A stretch of 64,000 nt of DNA from Azospirillum sp. RU38E (GTDB lineage: Bacteria; Pseudomonadota; Alphaproteobacteria; Azospirillales; Azospirillaceae), in the NCBI RefSeq assembly GCF_900188385.1, contig NZ_FZOI01000006.1, positions 62,001 through 126,000 on the forward strand. The letters run 5' to 3'. Below, in pieces: positions 18,659 to 27,940 of this stretch. Each line of letters starts with the position of its first letter. The stretch's first letter is position 1. Both the position numbers and the translations under genes were made by a program. The notes under the pieces were generated by a model. The model was given only the letters and a program-made list of their open reading frames with translations, was not told the origin of the DNA and did no database searches.

Positions 18659-19291
18659 ATGTCTTTCCCAACCCCTGAACAAGCCTTTCAAACCGCCATC
18701 GCCCAATGGGAAGGGTTGTGGGAAGCCAACCCGGCCGACACCGGCAATTATGCCCATTGCCAAGCGGGCGGCACGAAGCTGATCGGCACCATGCGGGGCG
18801 TAACGCCCGATATCTATGGGGCCTGGATCAATGTTGATCCCTGCACGCTGACGGCCCAGCAGATGCAGCAGGATGTGACCCTGGAGGTGGCCGCCCAGAT
18901 CGCCGTGAAGGATTATTACGAGCAGCCGGGCCTGAACAAGCTGGTCTGGAGCCCGCTGATTGCCATCACCATGGATTTTGGCTGGACCGCCGGCCCGTCA
19001 CGCGCCATCAAAACCTTGCAGACCCTGGTCGGGGCCACCGCCGATGGGGTGCCGGGACCGGGTACGGCGGCGCAGGTCAACCAGTATATTGCGCAACATG
19101 GCGTCGCCGTTGCCTGCGACAACTATACCGGTCAGCGGGTCCAATATTATCTGTCGATCAGCCAGCCCGGCTCTGCGGATGCGCAATTCCGTCAGGGCTG
19201 GCTGAACCGGGCCAACTGGTTTTTATCCACCAACCCTTCGCCCTGCTGGTGGGATGCCTGGCGGGGCTGGCTCACCGGCCCTGCCAGCTGA
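18659..19291 (+). CDS. GH108-like lysozyme with peptidoglycan-binding C-terminal part
   Basis: 210 residues, start ATG at 18659 after GGAGTGAGGGCC; a GTG three codons upstream is possible. The N-terminal half has a Glu in AQWEGLWEANPADTGNY followed by IGTMRGVTPDIYGAW, the arrangement of GH108 muramidases (Glu, then Gly-rich turn, then GIT/GVTP). The C-terminal part (TLVGATADGVPGPGTAAQVNQY, then YYLSISQPG...RQGWLNRANWFL) matches the PG_binding_3-type domain usually joined to it. There is no signal peptide, so release would need another route or it may be a domesticated phage/tailocin lysin. It follows the small helical ORF and overlaps the 3' end of the convergent halogenase-like gene by 20 bp. 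Confidence 0.75.
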   Translation: MSFPTPEQAFQTAIAQWEGLWEANPADTGNYAHCQAGGTKLIGTMRGVTPDIYGAWINVDPCTLTAQQMQQDVTLEVAAQIAVKDYYEQPGLNKLVWSPLIAITMDFGWTAGPSRAIKTLQTLVGATADGVPGPGTAAQVNQYIAQHGVAVACDNYTGQRVQYYLSISQPGSADAQFRQGWLNRANWFLSTNPSPCWWDAWRGWLTGPAS

Positions 19292-20777
19292 ACGGGCCAT
19301 CCACCATGCTGGCATGGGTTGGCAACTGGTCGGCCGTGCGGGCGATCACCCGGCGCATGGCCTGCAAAATATCCGCCCGTTCGGCCGCCGGCACGGCATC
19401 GGCCAGCTGGTCGCGGCCCTGCGGGGTCACCCCCTGGCCCAGCAGCACGGCCAGCCAGCTGGGCTCGTGGAAAATATCCTCATCCCGGATGAACAGGCGG
19501 CCGGTGCGGCGGAACAGGCCGATGGCGTCTTTCAGGCTGTCGGGCTGGTCAATCGCCGCGCAATGCCGCCAAAACGGCGTGTCGTCGCGTTCGGTCTGGG
19601 CATAGTGCAGGATCAGGAAATCGCGCACCCGTTCAAATTCCGTCGCCATGCGACGGTTATATTCATCGCGTACAGCCGGATCGAAATCCCGGCCGGGGAA
19701 CAGGTGGATCAGCTTGGTCACCGCACTCTGGATCAAATGCAGGCTGGTGGATTCCAGCGGTTCCAGAAAACCTGAGGCCAGCCCGATGGAGACCACATTG
19801 CCCTGCCAGGCCTGTTCCCGCCGCCCGGTGACAAAGCGCAACCGGCGCGGTTCGGCCAGGGGCTGCCCATCCAGATGGGCCAGCAGCGCATCTTCCGCCG
19901 CCTGATCATCGATGAAACCGCTGCAATAGACATGGCCATTGCCGGTGCGGTGCTGCAGCGGGATGCGCCATTGCCAGCCGGCATCGCGCGCGGTGGAGCG
20001 GGTGAACGGCGTCAACGGCTCCACCCGCGCACACGGCACGGCCACCGCCCGGTCGCAGGGCAGCCAGTGCCGCCAATCCAGATAGGGGGTCTGCATCACC
20101 TCCCCGATCAGCAGGGCGCGGAAACCGGTGCAATCCAGAAACAGATCACCGGCCACCACCCGCCCATCCGTCAGGTGCAGGGCGGTGACAAAGCCGCTTT
20201 CCGGGTCACGCGCCACATGGTCAATCATTCCCTCAATCCGGGTGACGCCATGGCCCTCTGCCAGTGTGCGCAGATGCGCGGCATAGAGACCGGCATCGAA
20301 ATGATAGGCATAGCCATATGTCGCAAAGACCGATTGCCCCCCGTCCGGGGGCACGGCGAACCGGCCGGATGCCGCCGCCGCATGGGCCAGGGAATAGGCT
20401 GCCAGCGGCGTCTCATCGCCCATCGCCCTTGCCGCCAGCCACTGCTGATGAAACGGCACCAGCCCAAAATCATCGCCATAGCGGCCGAACGGGTGGAAAT
20501 AACGGTGGCCCTGCCGCCACCAGTTCACAAACTCGATCCCCAGTTTGAAGGTGCCGCGCGTGGCCTTGACGAATTCCGTCTCATCCAGCCCGATCATGCG
20601 GTTAAAGGCCTGGATGGGCGGAATGGTCGCCTCCCCCACCCCCACGGTGCCAATCTCCTCGGACTCCACCAGGGTGATGGCGGTGCCGGTGCCGCGCAAC
20701 TGCCGCACCAGGGCCGCCGCCGCCATCCACCCAGCACTGCCGCCGCCGGCGATGACGATGCGATATGGAAGGGTCAT
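19272..20777 (-). CDS. Flavin-dependent tryptophan-halogenase-family protein
   Basis: 501 residues from ATG 20777 (YRIVIAGGGSAGWMAAAAL, FAD-binding GxGxxG); a long in-frame upstream extension crosses a REP element and is discarded. Halogenase-family marks: GVGEATIPPIQAF with its conserved Gly-Glu, the Trp-x-Trp-x-Ile-Pro motif as WQWRIPL, LFLDCTGFRALLIG, and IGLASGFLEPLESTSLH. Such genes are regular partners of TonB receptors in carbohydrate loci of Caulobacter- and Sphingomonas-type bacteria, where their role is unknown. Here it is the third gene of a leftward TonB receptor-GH125-halogenase set, so its substrate may be glycan- or protein-linked rather than free tryptophan. No flavin reductase gene is adjacent. 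Confidence 0.87.
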   Translation of the reverse strand: MTLPYRIVIAGGGSAGWMAAAALVRQLRGTGTAITLVESEEIGTVGVGEATIPPIQAFNRMIGLDETEFVKATRGTFKLGIEFVNWWRQGHRYFHPFGRYGDDFGLVPFHQQWLAARAMGDETPLAAYSLAHAAAASGRFAVPPDGGQSVFATYGYAYHFDAGLYAAHLRTLAEGHGVTRIEGMIDHVARDPESGFVTALHLTDGRVVAGDLFLDCTGFRALLIGEVMQTPYLDWRHWLPCDRAVAVPCARVEPLTPFTRSTARDAGWQWRIPLQHRTGNGHVYCSGFIDDQAAEDALLAHLDGQPLAEPRRLRFVTGRREQAWQGNVVSIGLASGFLEPLESTSLHLIQSAVTKLIHLFPGRDFDPAVRDEYNRRMATEFERVRDFLILHYAQTERDDTPFWRHCAAIDQPDSLKDAIGLFRRTGRLFIRDEDIFHEPSWLAVLLGQGVTPQGRDQLADAVPAAERADILQAMRRVIARTADQLPTHASMVDGPFSWQGR

Positions 20778-20828
20778 GGGGGAAACTCCGGGGGTGACGG
20801 TTTGACTGGGCGAGGTTGTGTACTTTGT

Positions 20829-20984
20829 GTGTAAGCGCTGACCTTGCCATTTGCCCAACAGTGCCTTCCCCGCGAAAGCGGGGATCCAGGGGCCAAGGGC
20901 ACTCAAACGTGGTTCTGGTGGCCCCTGGGCCCCCGCTTTCGCGGGGGAGGCACGAAAGGTGAGAGAGGCAAGATCAGCGCCTAT
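20829..20984. repeat. REP-like element B3
   Basis: Palindromic core GTGCCTTCCCCGCG...CGCGGGGGAGGCAC at 20861-20953, flanked by GTAAGCGCTGA (left) and TCAGCGCCTAT (right) as imperfect inverted ends. It lies between the halogenase-like gene and the GH125 gene, so it is within their common transcript. Confidence 0.83.
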
Positions 20985-21037
20985 ACGACGACGGTTGAAA
21001 GCCATTATCGCTTGCAGAGCAGAGCGATAACGCCCCC

Positions 21038-22465
21038 CTACCCCAGCAAATGCGGCTTGGTCTTCGCCACCTGCAGGATCAGTTCGCCAAACAGCCCATT
21101 GGCCCAGGCGAACCAATCGCGGGTGAATTTGGCCGGGTTATCCTTGTCGAACGCTTCATGCATGAAGCCGGTGCCGGCATGGGTGGCCTTCAGCGTGGCT
21201 AGGCATTTGGCAATCACCGCATCATCGCTGCTGGACAGCGCCCGCACGATCAGCGACATGGGCCAGACCTGCCCCTCGCCAATATGCGGGCCGCCGATGC
21301 CTTCCGCCGCCTTGCCCTGGAAGAACCAGGGGTTGGCGGGGCTCCACGCCGCATCCGCCGTGCGCCGCCACAGCGGATCATCCGCCTTCACACAGCCCAG
21401 CCAGGCCAGACCGGAGAGCGAGGGCACATTGGCATCATCCATGAAGACGGCATTGCCAAACCCATCCACCTCATAGGCCCAAACCTTGCGCCCGTCAGGC
21501 AGGCTCATGGTGCCATATTGGGCCAGCGCCTTTTCCACCTCATCCGCCAGGGCGGTGGCATCATTGGCCAGGGCCGCGTCACCGCGCGCGCCATTGGCCA
21601 CCTGCGCCAACTCCCGCAGGGTGGTGACGGCGAACAGGTTGGCCGGGATGAACAGCGGGTAGAGGCAGGCATCATCCGACGGGCGGAAGGCCGAATGGAT
21701 CAGCCCCACCTTGCGCGTCGGCAGGCCGATACCGGCCAGCAGCGTTTCCGACGGCTGCTGTGACGGGCGCTGGAAACTGTAGGGGCCGGGGCCATCCTTG
21801 CGCTGCTGTTCGCGGAAGGTGCGGACAATGGCGCGCGCACTCTCGGCCCAGGTGGCATCAAACGGGGTCTTGTCGCCCGTTTCCTGCCAATAACCATAGG
21901 CCAGCCGGATGGCGTAGCACAGGCTGTCGATCTCCCATTTGCGTTCAGCCACACCGGGCTTCATCTCCGTCTGGTCGGTCTGCGACCAGCGCAGGTTGGT
22001 GCGCGCCGTGGGGTCTTCCATGAAGGCGTTGGCATAGGGATCGATCAGGATCGACCGCGCCTGCCGCCCGATCAGCCCGCGGAACAGTTCCCCCAGTTTG
22101 GGGTCTTCGCGCACCAGATGCAGATAGGGCTTCACCTGCGCCGCAGAATCACGCAGCCACAGACAGGGAATGTCGCCGGTGATGACAAAGGCGTCGGGCT
22201 TGCCGTCCACCATCCCCATCTTCACCGTGGTATCCAGCGTGTTGGGATAGCAATTGGTGAACAGCCAGGCCAGTTCCGGGTCAGCGATCTTGGCGGCAAC
22301 CCGCTTGATCTCCGCCTCCACCGCCTTGGAAACGAAATGCCGTTCCCCCACCGGGGGGCGCTTGCTGGCAAAGGCCGGGGTGGCCGCACGCACCGCCGGC
22401 CCCATCGCCGCCGTTGCCGCCAGGGCCACACCACCCGCCATCAGGGACCGCCTGTTCACCATCAT
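21038..22465 (-). CDS. GH125 exo-alpha-1,6-mannosidase, Tat-type signal
   Basis: 475 residues that would remove terminal alpha-1,6-linked mannose from N-glycans or mannans in the periplasm. The start NRRSLMAGGVALAATAAMG is a twin-arginine-like signal peptide; ribosome site AGAGGAAACG precedes the ATG. GH125 marks in an (alpha/alpha)6 barrel: FTNCYPNTLDTTV, FVITGDIPCLWLRDSAAQV, DPYANAF, KWEIDSLCYAIRLAY, and the C-terminal TGFMHEAFDKDNPAKFTRDWFAWANGLFG region (quoted in part; it continues to the end of the protein). It follows the TonB receptor gene after 313 bp containing a hairpin and a half REP, and precedes the halogenase-like gene. Confidence 0.9.
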   Translation of the reverse strand: MMVNRRSLMAGGVALAATAAMGPAVRAATPAFASKRPPVGERHFVSKAVEAEIKRVAAKIADPELAWLFTNCYPNTLDTTVKMGMVDGKPDAFVITGDIPCLWLRDSAAQVKPYLHLVREDPKLGELFRGLIGRQARSILIDPYANAFMEDPTARTNLRWSQTDQTEMKPGVAERKWEIDSLCYAIRLAYGYWQETGDKTPFDATWAESARAIVRTFREQQRKDGPGPYSFQRPSQQPSETLLAGIGLPTRKVGLIHSAFRPSDDACLYPLFIPANLFAVTTLRELAQVANGARGDAALANDATALADEVEKALAQYGTMSLPDGRKVWAYEVDGFGNAVFMDDANVPSLSGLAWLGCVKADDPLWRRTADAAWSPANPWFFQGKAAEGIGGPHIGEGQVWPMSLIVRALSSSDDAVIAKCLATLKATHAGTGFMHEAFDKDNPAKFTRDWFAWANGLFGELILQVAKTKPHLLG

Positions 22466-22595
22466 CGTTCGTTTCCTCTGCCTGTTTTGTTGGTTGGGTA
22501 ATGCGCTGGGCTGAAAATGAATAGTCGAAAAGGTCTAAAAAGAGCGACGCCACGGGGGAAGCTGTGCCGCCGCTTGGGAGTTTTGGGGGGGAAGT

Positions 22596-22619
22596 GGGGG
22601 GCTGGCATTGCAGCCCCCC
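22596..22619 (-). terminator. strong hairpin between TonB receptor and GH125 genes
   Basis: GGGGGGCTG (22596-22604) pairs with CAGCCCCCC (22611-22619), loop GCATTG. There is no T-run on the minus strand directly after it, so it may attenuate rather than fully terminate the receptor transcript and lower expression of the enzymes behind it. The rest of the 22466-22778 gap holds only the half REP B7. Confidence 0.4.
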
Positions 22620-22655
22620 TTAACCAATAGCGCCGACTTAAGCGCTTGCATCTCC

Positions 22656-22685
22656 GTGCCTCCCCCGCGGAAGCGGGGAAGGCAT
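22656..22685. repeat. half REP element B7
   Basis: GTGCCTCCCCCGCGGAAGCGGGGAAGGCA-type hairpin corresponding to one arm of B2-B4 (first and last bases 22656 and 22685). Flanking AGCGCCGAC and CAGCGCCCAC resemble the outer ends of the longer element, so this may be a copy with a collapsed centre. Confidence 0.65.
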
Positions 22686-22778
22686 CCTTGCGCAAAGGAC
22701 GAAGTCAGCGCCCACTCGTAAATTGAGCCCCCCAGGCGGCACCCCGTACCACCCAGGGGGAAACCCTTCACCCGCGCC

Positions 22779-25769
22779 TTAGAACTTCCAGGTCGTGCCC
22801 AGGTAAGCCCGGCGACCGGCGTAGGAGTTGGAGTAGAAGCGATCCTTGGTGTCGTTGCCCAGATGCGCCTTCTGTTCCGACTTGGTCAGGTTGATGACCG
22901 AGGCGGTGACGGTGACGTCATCCGTCAGGTTGAAGGTGGCATTCAGGTCGATCTGGTCATACGGCTCCTGATAGACATTCAGGCCGGAGACGATGCCGCC
23001 CACCACCGTGCCACGGCGGTTATAGGAGGCGCGGATCGAATACATCTCGTTCTCATAGAAGATCGAGGTGTTGATCTGCGTCTTGGCGCTGCCCACCAGC
23101 GGAGAGGAACCGACCTTCTGGCCTTCCAGCGTCACATCGGTGACCGAGGTGTCGTTGTAGGTGAAGTTGGCCAGGAAGCCGACGCCGATATCGAACGTAT
23201 GCTGGGCATACAGCTCGATCCCCTGCGAGGTGGCATCCGACCCGTTGGCGTTGGTGGAATAGCCTTCCACCGTCACCGTCTTGCCATCGATCACGCGGGT
23301 GGTATCGATGACCAGCGGCACGATGAAATTGGCCACATCCTTGCGGAACAGGCCGACACCGACGACGGAGCCCTTGGAATAATACCATTCCACGCCGGCA
23401 TCATATTGCCAGGCTTCGAACGGCTTCAGTTCCTTGTTGCCGCCCGAACCGGTCCAGCCTTCCCGCTCGCCAAACTGCTGGCGGTCGGCGGCATAGGCGG
23501 CGGAACGGTATTCCAGACGCTGCTGCGAACCCAGATCGCTGTAACCCGGACGGGCAATGACCTTGGAAACGGCACCACGCAGGATGATATCGTCCGTCAC
23601 CTCATAGGCGGCGTTCAGGCTGGGCAGGAAGTCGGTATAGGTCTTGTCCTGGCTGGCCAGCACATTGACCTTGGTTTCCCGCTGATCCTGCGGCAGCGTG
23701 ATCGGCAGACCCGGCGTACAGTCGGTGCGACCGGTATTGGGGCAGATGGCCGGCGCGCCGTTGGGGCCGTTCGCTCCATCCAGATAATAATCGTTGAAAT
23801 AGGTGAAGCGGTCAGACGATTGGCCGCGCTGCTTGGTCTGGGCGATACGCACGCCCACATTGCCGCGCAGGCGATCCCAGCTGAAATTACCCTGCACGTA
23901 GCCGGACCAGATATCCTCGTTCACGTCATAGACGAAATCGGTTTCCTCGCGGCGCACCGGATCGCCATAGGTCTTGTTCAGATAGGCCAGGTAATTGTCG
24001 AAATTGATGCCGGGGAAGATATTGGCGTTGAAGCCGCCGGTAATATTCCCCATCGCCTGGGAATAGAAGAAGGACGGGTCGGCCACACCGCCGGCCGCCG
24101 TATCCTGATAGCGGAGCTGCTTCTCCTTGTCGGCGTACCACAGCGTGTTACCGGTCAGGCGATGCACCTTGGCGGTGCGGTACTTGGCACCGAACTGCAC
24201 CGATTCCAGCACCGTATCATCAAAGCGACGGGTGAAATCGCTCTGGAAATAGGTCTGTTCCAGCGTGCTGTTCACCCAGGAACTGTCGGTCGAACCCGTA
24301 TCGATCTGGGCAATGCCCTTCATCAGGTTCGCCTGAATGTCGGGCGAGAAATTCATGTTCAGATCGCCGGAGGAGAAATCCCAGCTGCTGACAAGATTGC
24401 CGTTGGTGCCACTGTTGGCCGAGGTCAGGCGCGGCTTGGCCGACATGCGGAACAGCATGGAGGGGCCGCCGGTGGCGCGGGTCTTGCCCACCTTCACGCT
24501 GGCATCGAACTTGTCGGTATTATAGTCGATATCGAAATCGAACGTGTTGGAAACGCTCTTTTCCTCGCTATAGATGCCGGAAAGCTGCGGCGTTTCCATG
24601 GTGCAGGGCGGGGAATTGAGGGAGCAGCCGCTGCCGCTCGGCACCTGGAATGTCGCCCCCTGGAAAATGGTGCCCGACGGGTCCAGCTTGGCCCCGGTGA
24701 AGAAATCACCATAGCCCCATTCCGGAATCTTCAGCAGATTCTGGGTGTAATTGCCTTCCAGCTCAAAGCGGAAATAATTGGCGGTCAGAGTCAGATCGTC
24801 GGTCGGGCGCCACTGGCCCGTGGCCTGCACACCCAGGCGGTCGCGGCGCTCTTCCTTGATGCCGGCATTGACCGATTGCGGTGTCCAGTAACCGGAATAA
24901 TGCTTGCCGGACTTGTCCGTCGTGCCGCCGCCCCACCAGTAGGAGATGGCATCGTCGTTGGCATAGGGCTGCTTGTTAACGTCGGTGGCCGGCTGCTTGC
25001 TGCGGTCATCCGTCCACCAGCGCCAGCTTTCCGTGCTGGCTTCCATGGTGCGGGTGGTGCGGCGCTGCCAGGTGGCGCCCAGCAGCACACCATAGGTCTC
25101 GCTGGCATCCTTCCAGGACAGCATCCCGGAAACCTGCGGGTCGGCCTTCTTGGTCGTGTCACCATAGGTGCCTTCGACCGACAGGAAGTTGGACCCTTCC
25201 GGCAGTTCCAGCGGACGGCGGGTATGCAGCAGCACGGTACCGCCCACGCCACCTTCATCGATGCGCGCTTCCGGCGATTTGAACACCTCCACCTTGGAGA
25301 TCATGTTCGACGGCAGCAGCACATAGTTAAAGGAACGCGACGGGTCTTCGCTGTCGGCCGAGGCGACATAATTGCCGTTCAGCTGGGTCAGCGTCAGGTC
25401 GGATTGCAGGCCGCGGATGGAAACCCGCTTGCCTTCGCCGCCATCGCGGCTGATCACGATGCCCGGCACGCGCTGCAGCGCGTCGGCCACGTTCTTGTCG
25501 GGGAACTTGCCGATATCTTCGGCATTGATCACGTCAACGAAGGCGTTGGCTTCGCGCTTGTCGCGCACGCTGGCTTCAATGGAGCCGCGGAAGCCGGTGA
25601 CGATGATCTCTTCCAGCTGTTCGCCGCCGGACGTCACATCCTGCGCCTGGGCCACCCCGCCCAGGCCAGCCAGCAGCAGAACGCCGCCGCTGGCGCTGGC
25701 CAGCAGGCTGCGGTACCGGTGCTGACGCTTGCTCACACTCTCTTCATGGCGCGAATTGATTTTCGCCAT
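22779..25769 (-). CDS. TonB-dependent receptor for oligosaccharides
   Basis: 996 residues, outer membrane. Signal peptide at ~17-42 (RSLLASASGGVLLLAGLGGVAQA), then the plug: EEIIVTGFRGSIEASVRDKREANAF, DKNVADALQRVPGIVISRDGG and VSIRGL. A 22-strand barrel ends in Trp-Lys-Phe as expected for BAM recognition. It belongs to the large-receptor branch (IPR010104 type) found in sugar loci of alphaproteobacteria. ATG at 25769 follows GGGAGGGAGATCAAG. About 145 bp upstream lies a perfect TGTAATCGATTACA palindrome, which I take as the operator of the LacI regulator at 35965-36951. With GH125, GH85, GH92 and GH2 nearby, mannose-rich glycans are the likely cargo. Confidence 0.9.
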   Translation of the reverse strand: MAKINSRHEESVSKRQHRYRSLLASASGGVLLLAGLGGVAQAQDVTSGGEQLEEIIVTGFRGSIEASVRDKREANAFVDVINAEDIGKFPDKNVADALQRVPGIVISRDGGEGKRVSIRGLQSDLTLTQLNGNYVASADSEDPSRSFNYVLLPSNMISKVEVFKSPEARIDEGGVGGTVLLHTRRPLELPEGSNFLSVEGTYGDTTKKADPQVSGMLSWKDASETYGVLLGATWQRRTTRTMEASTESWRWWTDDRSKQPATDVNKQPYANDDAISYWWGGGTTDKSGKHYSGYWTPQSVNAGIKEERRDRLGVQATGQWRPTDDLTLTANYFRFELEGNYTQNLLKIPEWGYGDFFTGAKLDPSGTIFQGATFQVPSGSGCSLNSPPCTMETPQLSGIYSEEKSVSNTFDFDIDYNTDKFDASVKVGKTRATGGPSMLFRMSAKPRLTSANSGTNGNLVSSWDFSSGDLNMNFSPDIQANLMKGIAQIDTGSTDSSWVNSTLEQTYFQSDFTRRFDDTVLESVQFGAKYRTAKVHRLTGNTLWYADKEKQLRYQDTAAGGVADPSFFYSQAMGNITGGFNANIFPGINFDNYLAYLNKTYGDPVRREETDFVYDVNEDIWSGYVQGNFSWDRLRGNVGVRIAQTKQRGQSSDRFTYFNDYYLDGANGPNGAPAICPNTGRTDCTPGLPITLPQDQRETKVNVLASQDKTYTDFLPSLNAAYEVTDDIILRGAVSKVIARPGYSDLGSQQRLEYRSAAYAADRQQFGEREGWTGSGGNKELKPFEAWQYDAGVEWYYSKGSVVGVGLFRKDVANFIVPLVIDTTRVIDGKTVTVEGYSTNANGSDATSQGIELYAQHTFDIGVGFLANFTYNDTSVTDVTLEGQKVGSSPLVGSAKTQINTSIFYENEMYSIRASYNRRGTVVGGIVSGLNVYQEPYDQIDLNATFNLTDDVTVTASVINLTKSEQKAHLGNDTKDRFYSNSYAGRRAYLGTTWKF

Positions 25770-25910
25770 CTTGATCTCCCTCCCACATCAAGCAGCGGGA
25801 GGCATTGCCCATCCCCCCGAATGTGCCCGTGTCGATTGCGATTTCACTGATTGCTTATGATTGGGGGCCAGCCCTTGGGGCCGATCCCACCTTGTTTGAA
25901 CCGCACCAGA

Positions 25911-25924
25911 TGTAATCGATTACA
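25911..25924. promoter_or_regulatory. LacI-type operator TGTAATCGATTACA upstream of the TonB receptor
   Basis: A 14 bp perfect palindrome with a central CG, the architecture of LacI/GalR-family sites. The same sequence occurs at 35795-35808 beside the lacI-type gene, with variants at 35781 and 39240. It lies 142 bp from the receptor start codon. Confidence 0.8.
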
Positions 25925-26064
25925 TATTAGCCATTCCTTTCCGCCTGTCAAATGGTTTGTAGTGGTTTTGTGAAGGTTACAGGATGGGGTGGTTAAGGTT
26001 GGGTTGGGGGTGTTCTCTCAAGTCGTCTCGACTGCTAAAGCGCCAACATACAAACTGGCCTTTC

Positions 26065-26157
26065 CTGCCTCCCCCGCGAAAGCGGGGGTCCAGGGGCCGC
26101 CAGAAACACGCTTAAGTGCCTTTGGCCCCTGGTTCCCCGCTTTCGCGGGGAAGGCAG
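26065..26157. repeat. REP-like element B4
   Basis: Palindrome CTGCCTCCCCCGCG...CGCGGGGAAGGCAG with AAAGCGGG and CCAGGGGCC arms, flanked by AAAGCGCCAA (left) and TAGGCGCCTC (right). It lies in the 433 bp gap 25770-26202 between the receptor promoter and the end of the GH85 gene, where it would fall at the 3' end of the long GH85 transcript. Confidence 0.82.
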
Positions 26158-26202
26158 AGAAAGTGCATGTTTCAGTCTAGGCGCCTCTAAGCGAAAGCCC
26201 CC

Positions 26203-27939
26203 CTACCGTCCCTCCCCCACCCCACACCCCTCGTCCATCACCACCCGCCCCAGCGTCACCGGCTGGCCCGCCGCCCCCGGCAGCACCAGCGACAGCCGCC
26301 GTACCGTTCCCTGATCGGCCACACACCAGGCCCGCATCCGCCAGCCTTCCCCCTGTTCCAGCGGCAAATCCACCTGCCCGCCATCGGCCAGGGTCAACCG
26401 CAGCGCCGCCCCCGGCCCGGCGGCATCGGCGGCCACCCGCACCGACAGCGCGCCACGCGCCGGCAGATCCAGCAGATAAAGCGGGATTTCCACCTTGCCG
26501 CTGAAGGGCTGGGCCAACACCGCGCGCAGGGAATTTCCCCCCTGATAGGCGCGGTCGAAATCAAACCCGATGTCCAGCGCCGCCCCCGGTGTCCAGGCAA
26601 ATTGCCAGGTGGGCAGCACATCCTGTGCGCCCATATCGTGCCACGCCCCGCCGACAACCCGGCCCCCCTCCGCCCGCAACCGCCCATGGCCGGTGCTGAA
26701 GCTGGTGGCAAAGGGCAGGCTGGTCACGCTGGATCGCGCCGGCACCAGGGCGGAGATGCCATCCCAACCGGCCCGATCCGTCACCGCCATATTGCCATCA
26801 TCCCCGGCGAACAGTCTTTGTTCGGCGGCATAGAACCGCCCCACATCACGCGCATCGCTGGCAAAGCGGCTGAAGGCGGGGGCCTTCTCGTCCCCATCGA
26901 AATTGAAATTGAAGTTGGGCGCGAACAGGCCGATGGAGCCCAAAGCCTTGCCATCGGCCCCGCGCAGATCGCGCAGCCAATGATCATTGCGAAAGGCTGG
27001 CTGTTCCTTGCGGGCGGGCCACAGGTCGGCCCCGATGAACAGATCATAGCGCGACCGACCGATGGATTCCGCCAGGGCCGCCCCCTGGCGCAACCCCTCC
27101 CCCGTCCACCAGTAATTCAGGAACATGCCGTCGGCAGTACTGGCCGCCCCATCCTGCAGGAAGGGCAGGTTGCGCCGGTTCAGCGCGTTCTGCCAGCCGA
27201 CCGCGCCATTATCCGGCAGCATCGCATCATACCAGTGGATTTCCTGATCCGCCGGCGCGATGGATTTCAGATAGCGCATGAAGGCCAAAACCTTGGCCGC
27301 CAGGGCTTTGGCCTGCGGGCTGGTGGGGCCGCGCACCAGTTTGCCATCCGGCCCCTTCACCTCATTCAACCCGGTTTCCTGGTTGATGAACCAGCCATCA
27401 AACCGGTAATGCCGGGCAATTTCCACCATGCGGTCCGCCGCTGGGAAACGGCCCTGCGCATCCTGTACCAGAAAGCTTTCCAGCGTTTCCGGCCCGCCGC
27501 CCCAGGCGACGGGGGCAAAGAACAGGGTGCCGATCACCTTCACCCCATGGCGGTGGGCCGCCTCCACCCAGGGCCGCGACGGGATGGCCAGCGGGGCCGC
27601 CGCATTGCCGGCGAACCAGGCCAGAATATCCACCTGCGGCCAATGGCTGAAGACATAGCGGTTGAAGGCACCATCGCTGGCCGCCCCCAGATTATCCATG
27701 CCATCGGGGGCCAGCATCACCCGCGCTGCCGGATCAAACCGGCCCGCCCGGTCCGGCTCCGCCGCCAGGTCGCTGAAGCGCCGGGCCAGCGGCACGGTCG
27801 ATACATTACCCGCATCCGCCGGCGGCACCCAACCCAGCACATCGCCCACCGACAGCATCCGCTTTGCCTCTGCCGCCCCAACCGGGGCGGTCAGTGCCAG
27901 CGTGGCGGCAAGCGTGGTGATGGCCAGGCCCCGGTGCAT
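26203..27939 (-). CDS. GH85 endo-beta-N-acetylglucosaminidase
   Basis: 578 residues with signal peptide (HRGLAITTLAATLALTAPVGAAEA). GH85 enzymes cut the chitobiose core of N-glycans, releasing the glycan from Asn-GlcNAc. The catalytic pair is visible as FDGWFINQETGL (Asn and Glu two apart, as in known GH85 enzymes); upstream GVKVIGTLFFAPVAWGGG and downstream IHWYDAMLPDNGAVGWQN and FLNYWWT are family positions. A C-terminal beta-sandwich region follows. Start: ATG at 27939, one base after the TGA of the GH2 gene, with AAGGGGGAA as ribosome site inside that gene. It is the last gene of the SSS-GH92-GH2-GH85 operon. Confidence 0.9.
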   Translation of the reverse strand: MHRGLAITTLAATLALTAPVGAAEAKRMLSVGDVLGWVPPADAGNVSTVPLARRFSDLAAEPDRAGRFDPAARVMLAPDGMDNLGAASDGAFNRYVFSHWPQVDILAWFAGNAAAPLAIPSRPWVEAAHRHGVKVIGTLFFAPVAWGGGPETLESFLVQDAQGRFPAADRMVEIARHYRFDGWFINQETGLNEVKGPDGKLVRGPTSPQAKALAAKVLAFMRYLKSIAPADQEIHWYDAMLPDNGAVGWQNALNRRNLPFLQDGAASTADGMFLNYWWTGEGLRQGAALAESIGRSRYDLFIGADLWPARKEQPAFRNDHWLRDLRGADGKALGSIGLFAPNFNFNFDGDEKAPAFSRFASDARDVGRFYAAEQRLFAGDDGNMAVTDRAGWDGISALVPARSSVTSLPFATSFSTGHGRLRAEGGRVVGGAWHDMGAQDVLPTWQFAWTPGAALDIGFDFDRAYQGGNSLRAVLAQPFSGKVEIPLYLLDLPARGALSVRVAADAAGPGAALRLTLADGGQVDLPLEQGEGWRMRAWCVADQGTVRRLSLVLPGAAGQPVTLGRVVMDEGCGVGEGR

Positions 27940-27940
27940 C

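Noticed and set aside
20778-21116. N-terminal extension of the halogenase-like protein
   Set aside because: It translates REP element B3 and the end of the GH125 gene; the FAD motif begins a few residues after ATG 20777.
22863-25850. 995-codon plus-strand open frame opposite the TonB receptor
   Set aside because: Length comes from high GC and lack of stops in the antisense frame; the receptor has signal peptide, plug motifs and C-terminal Phe.
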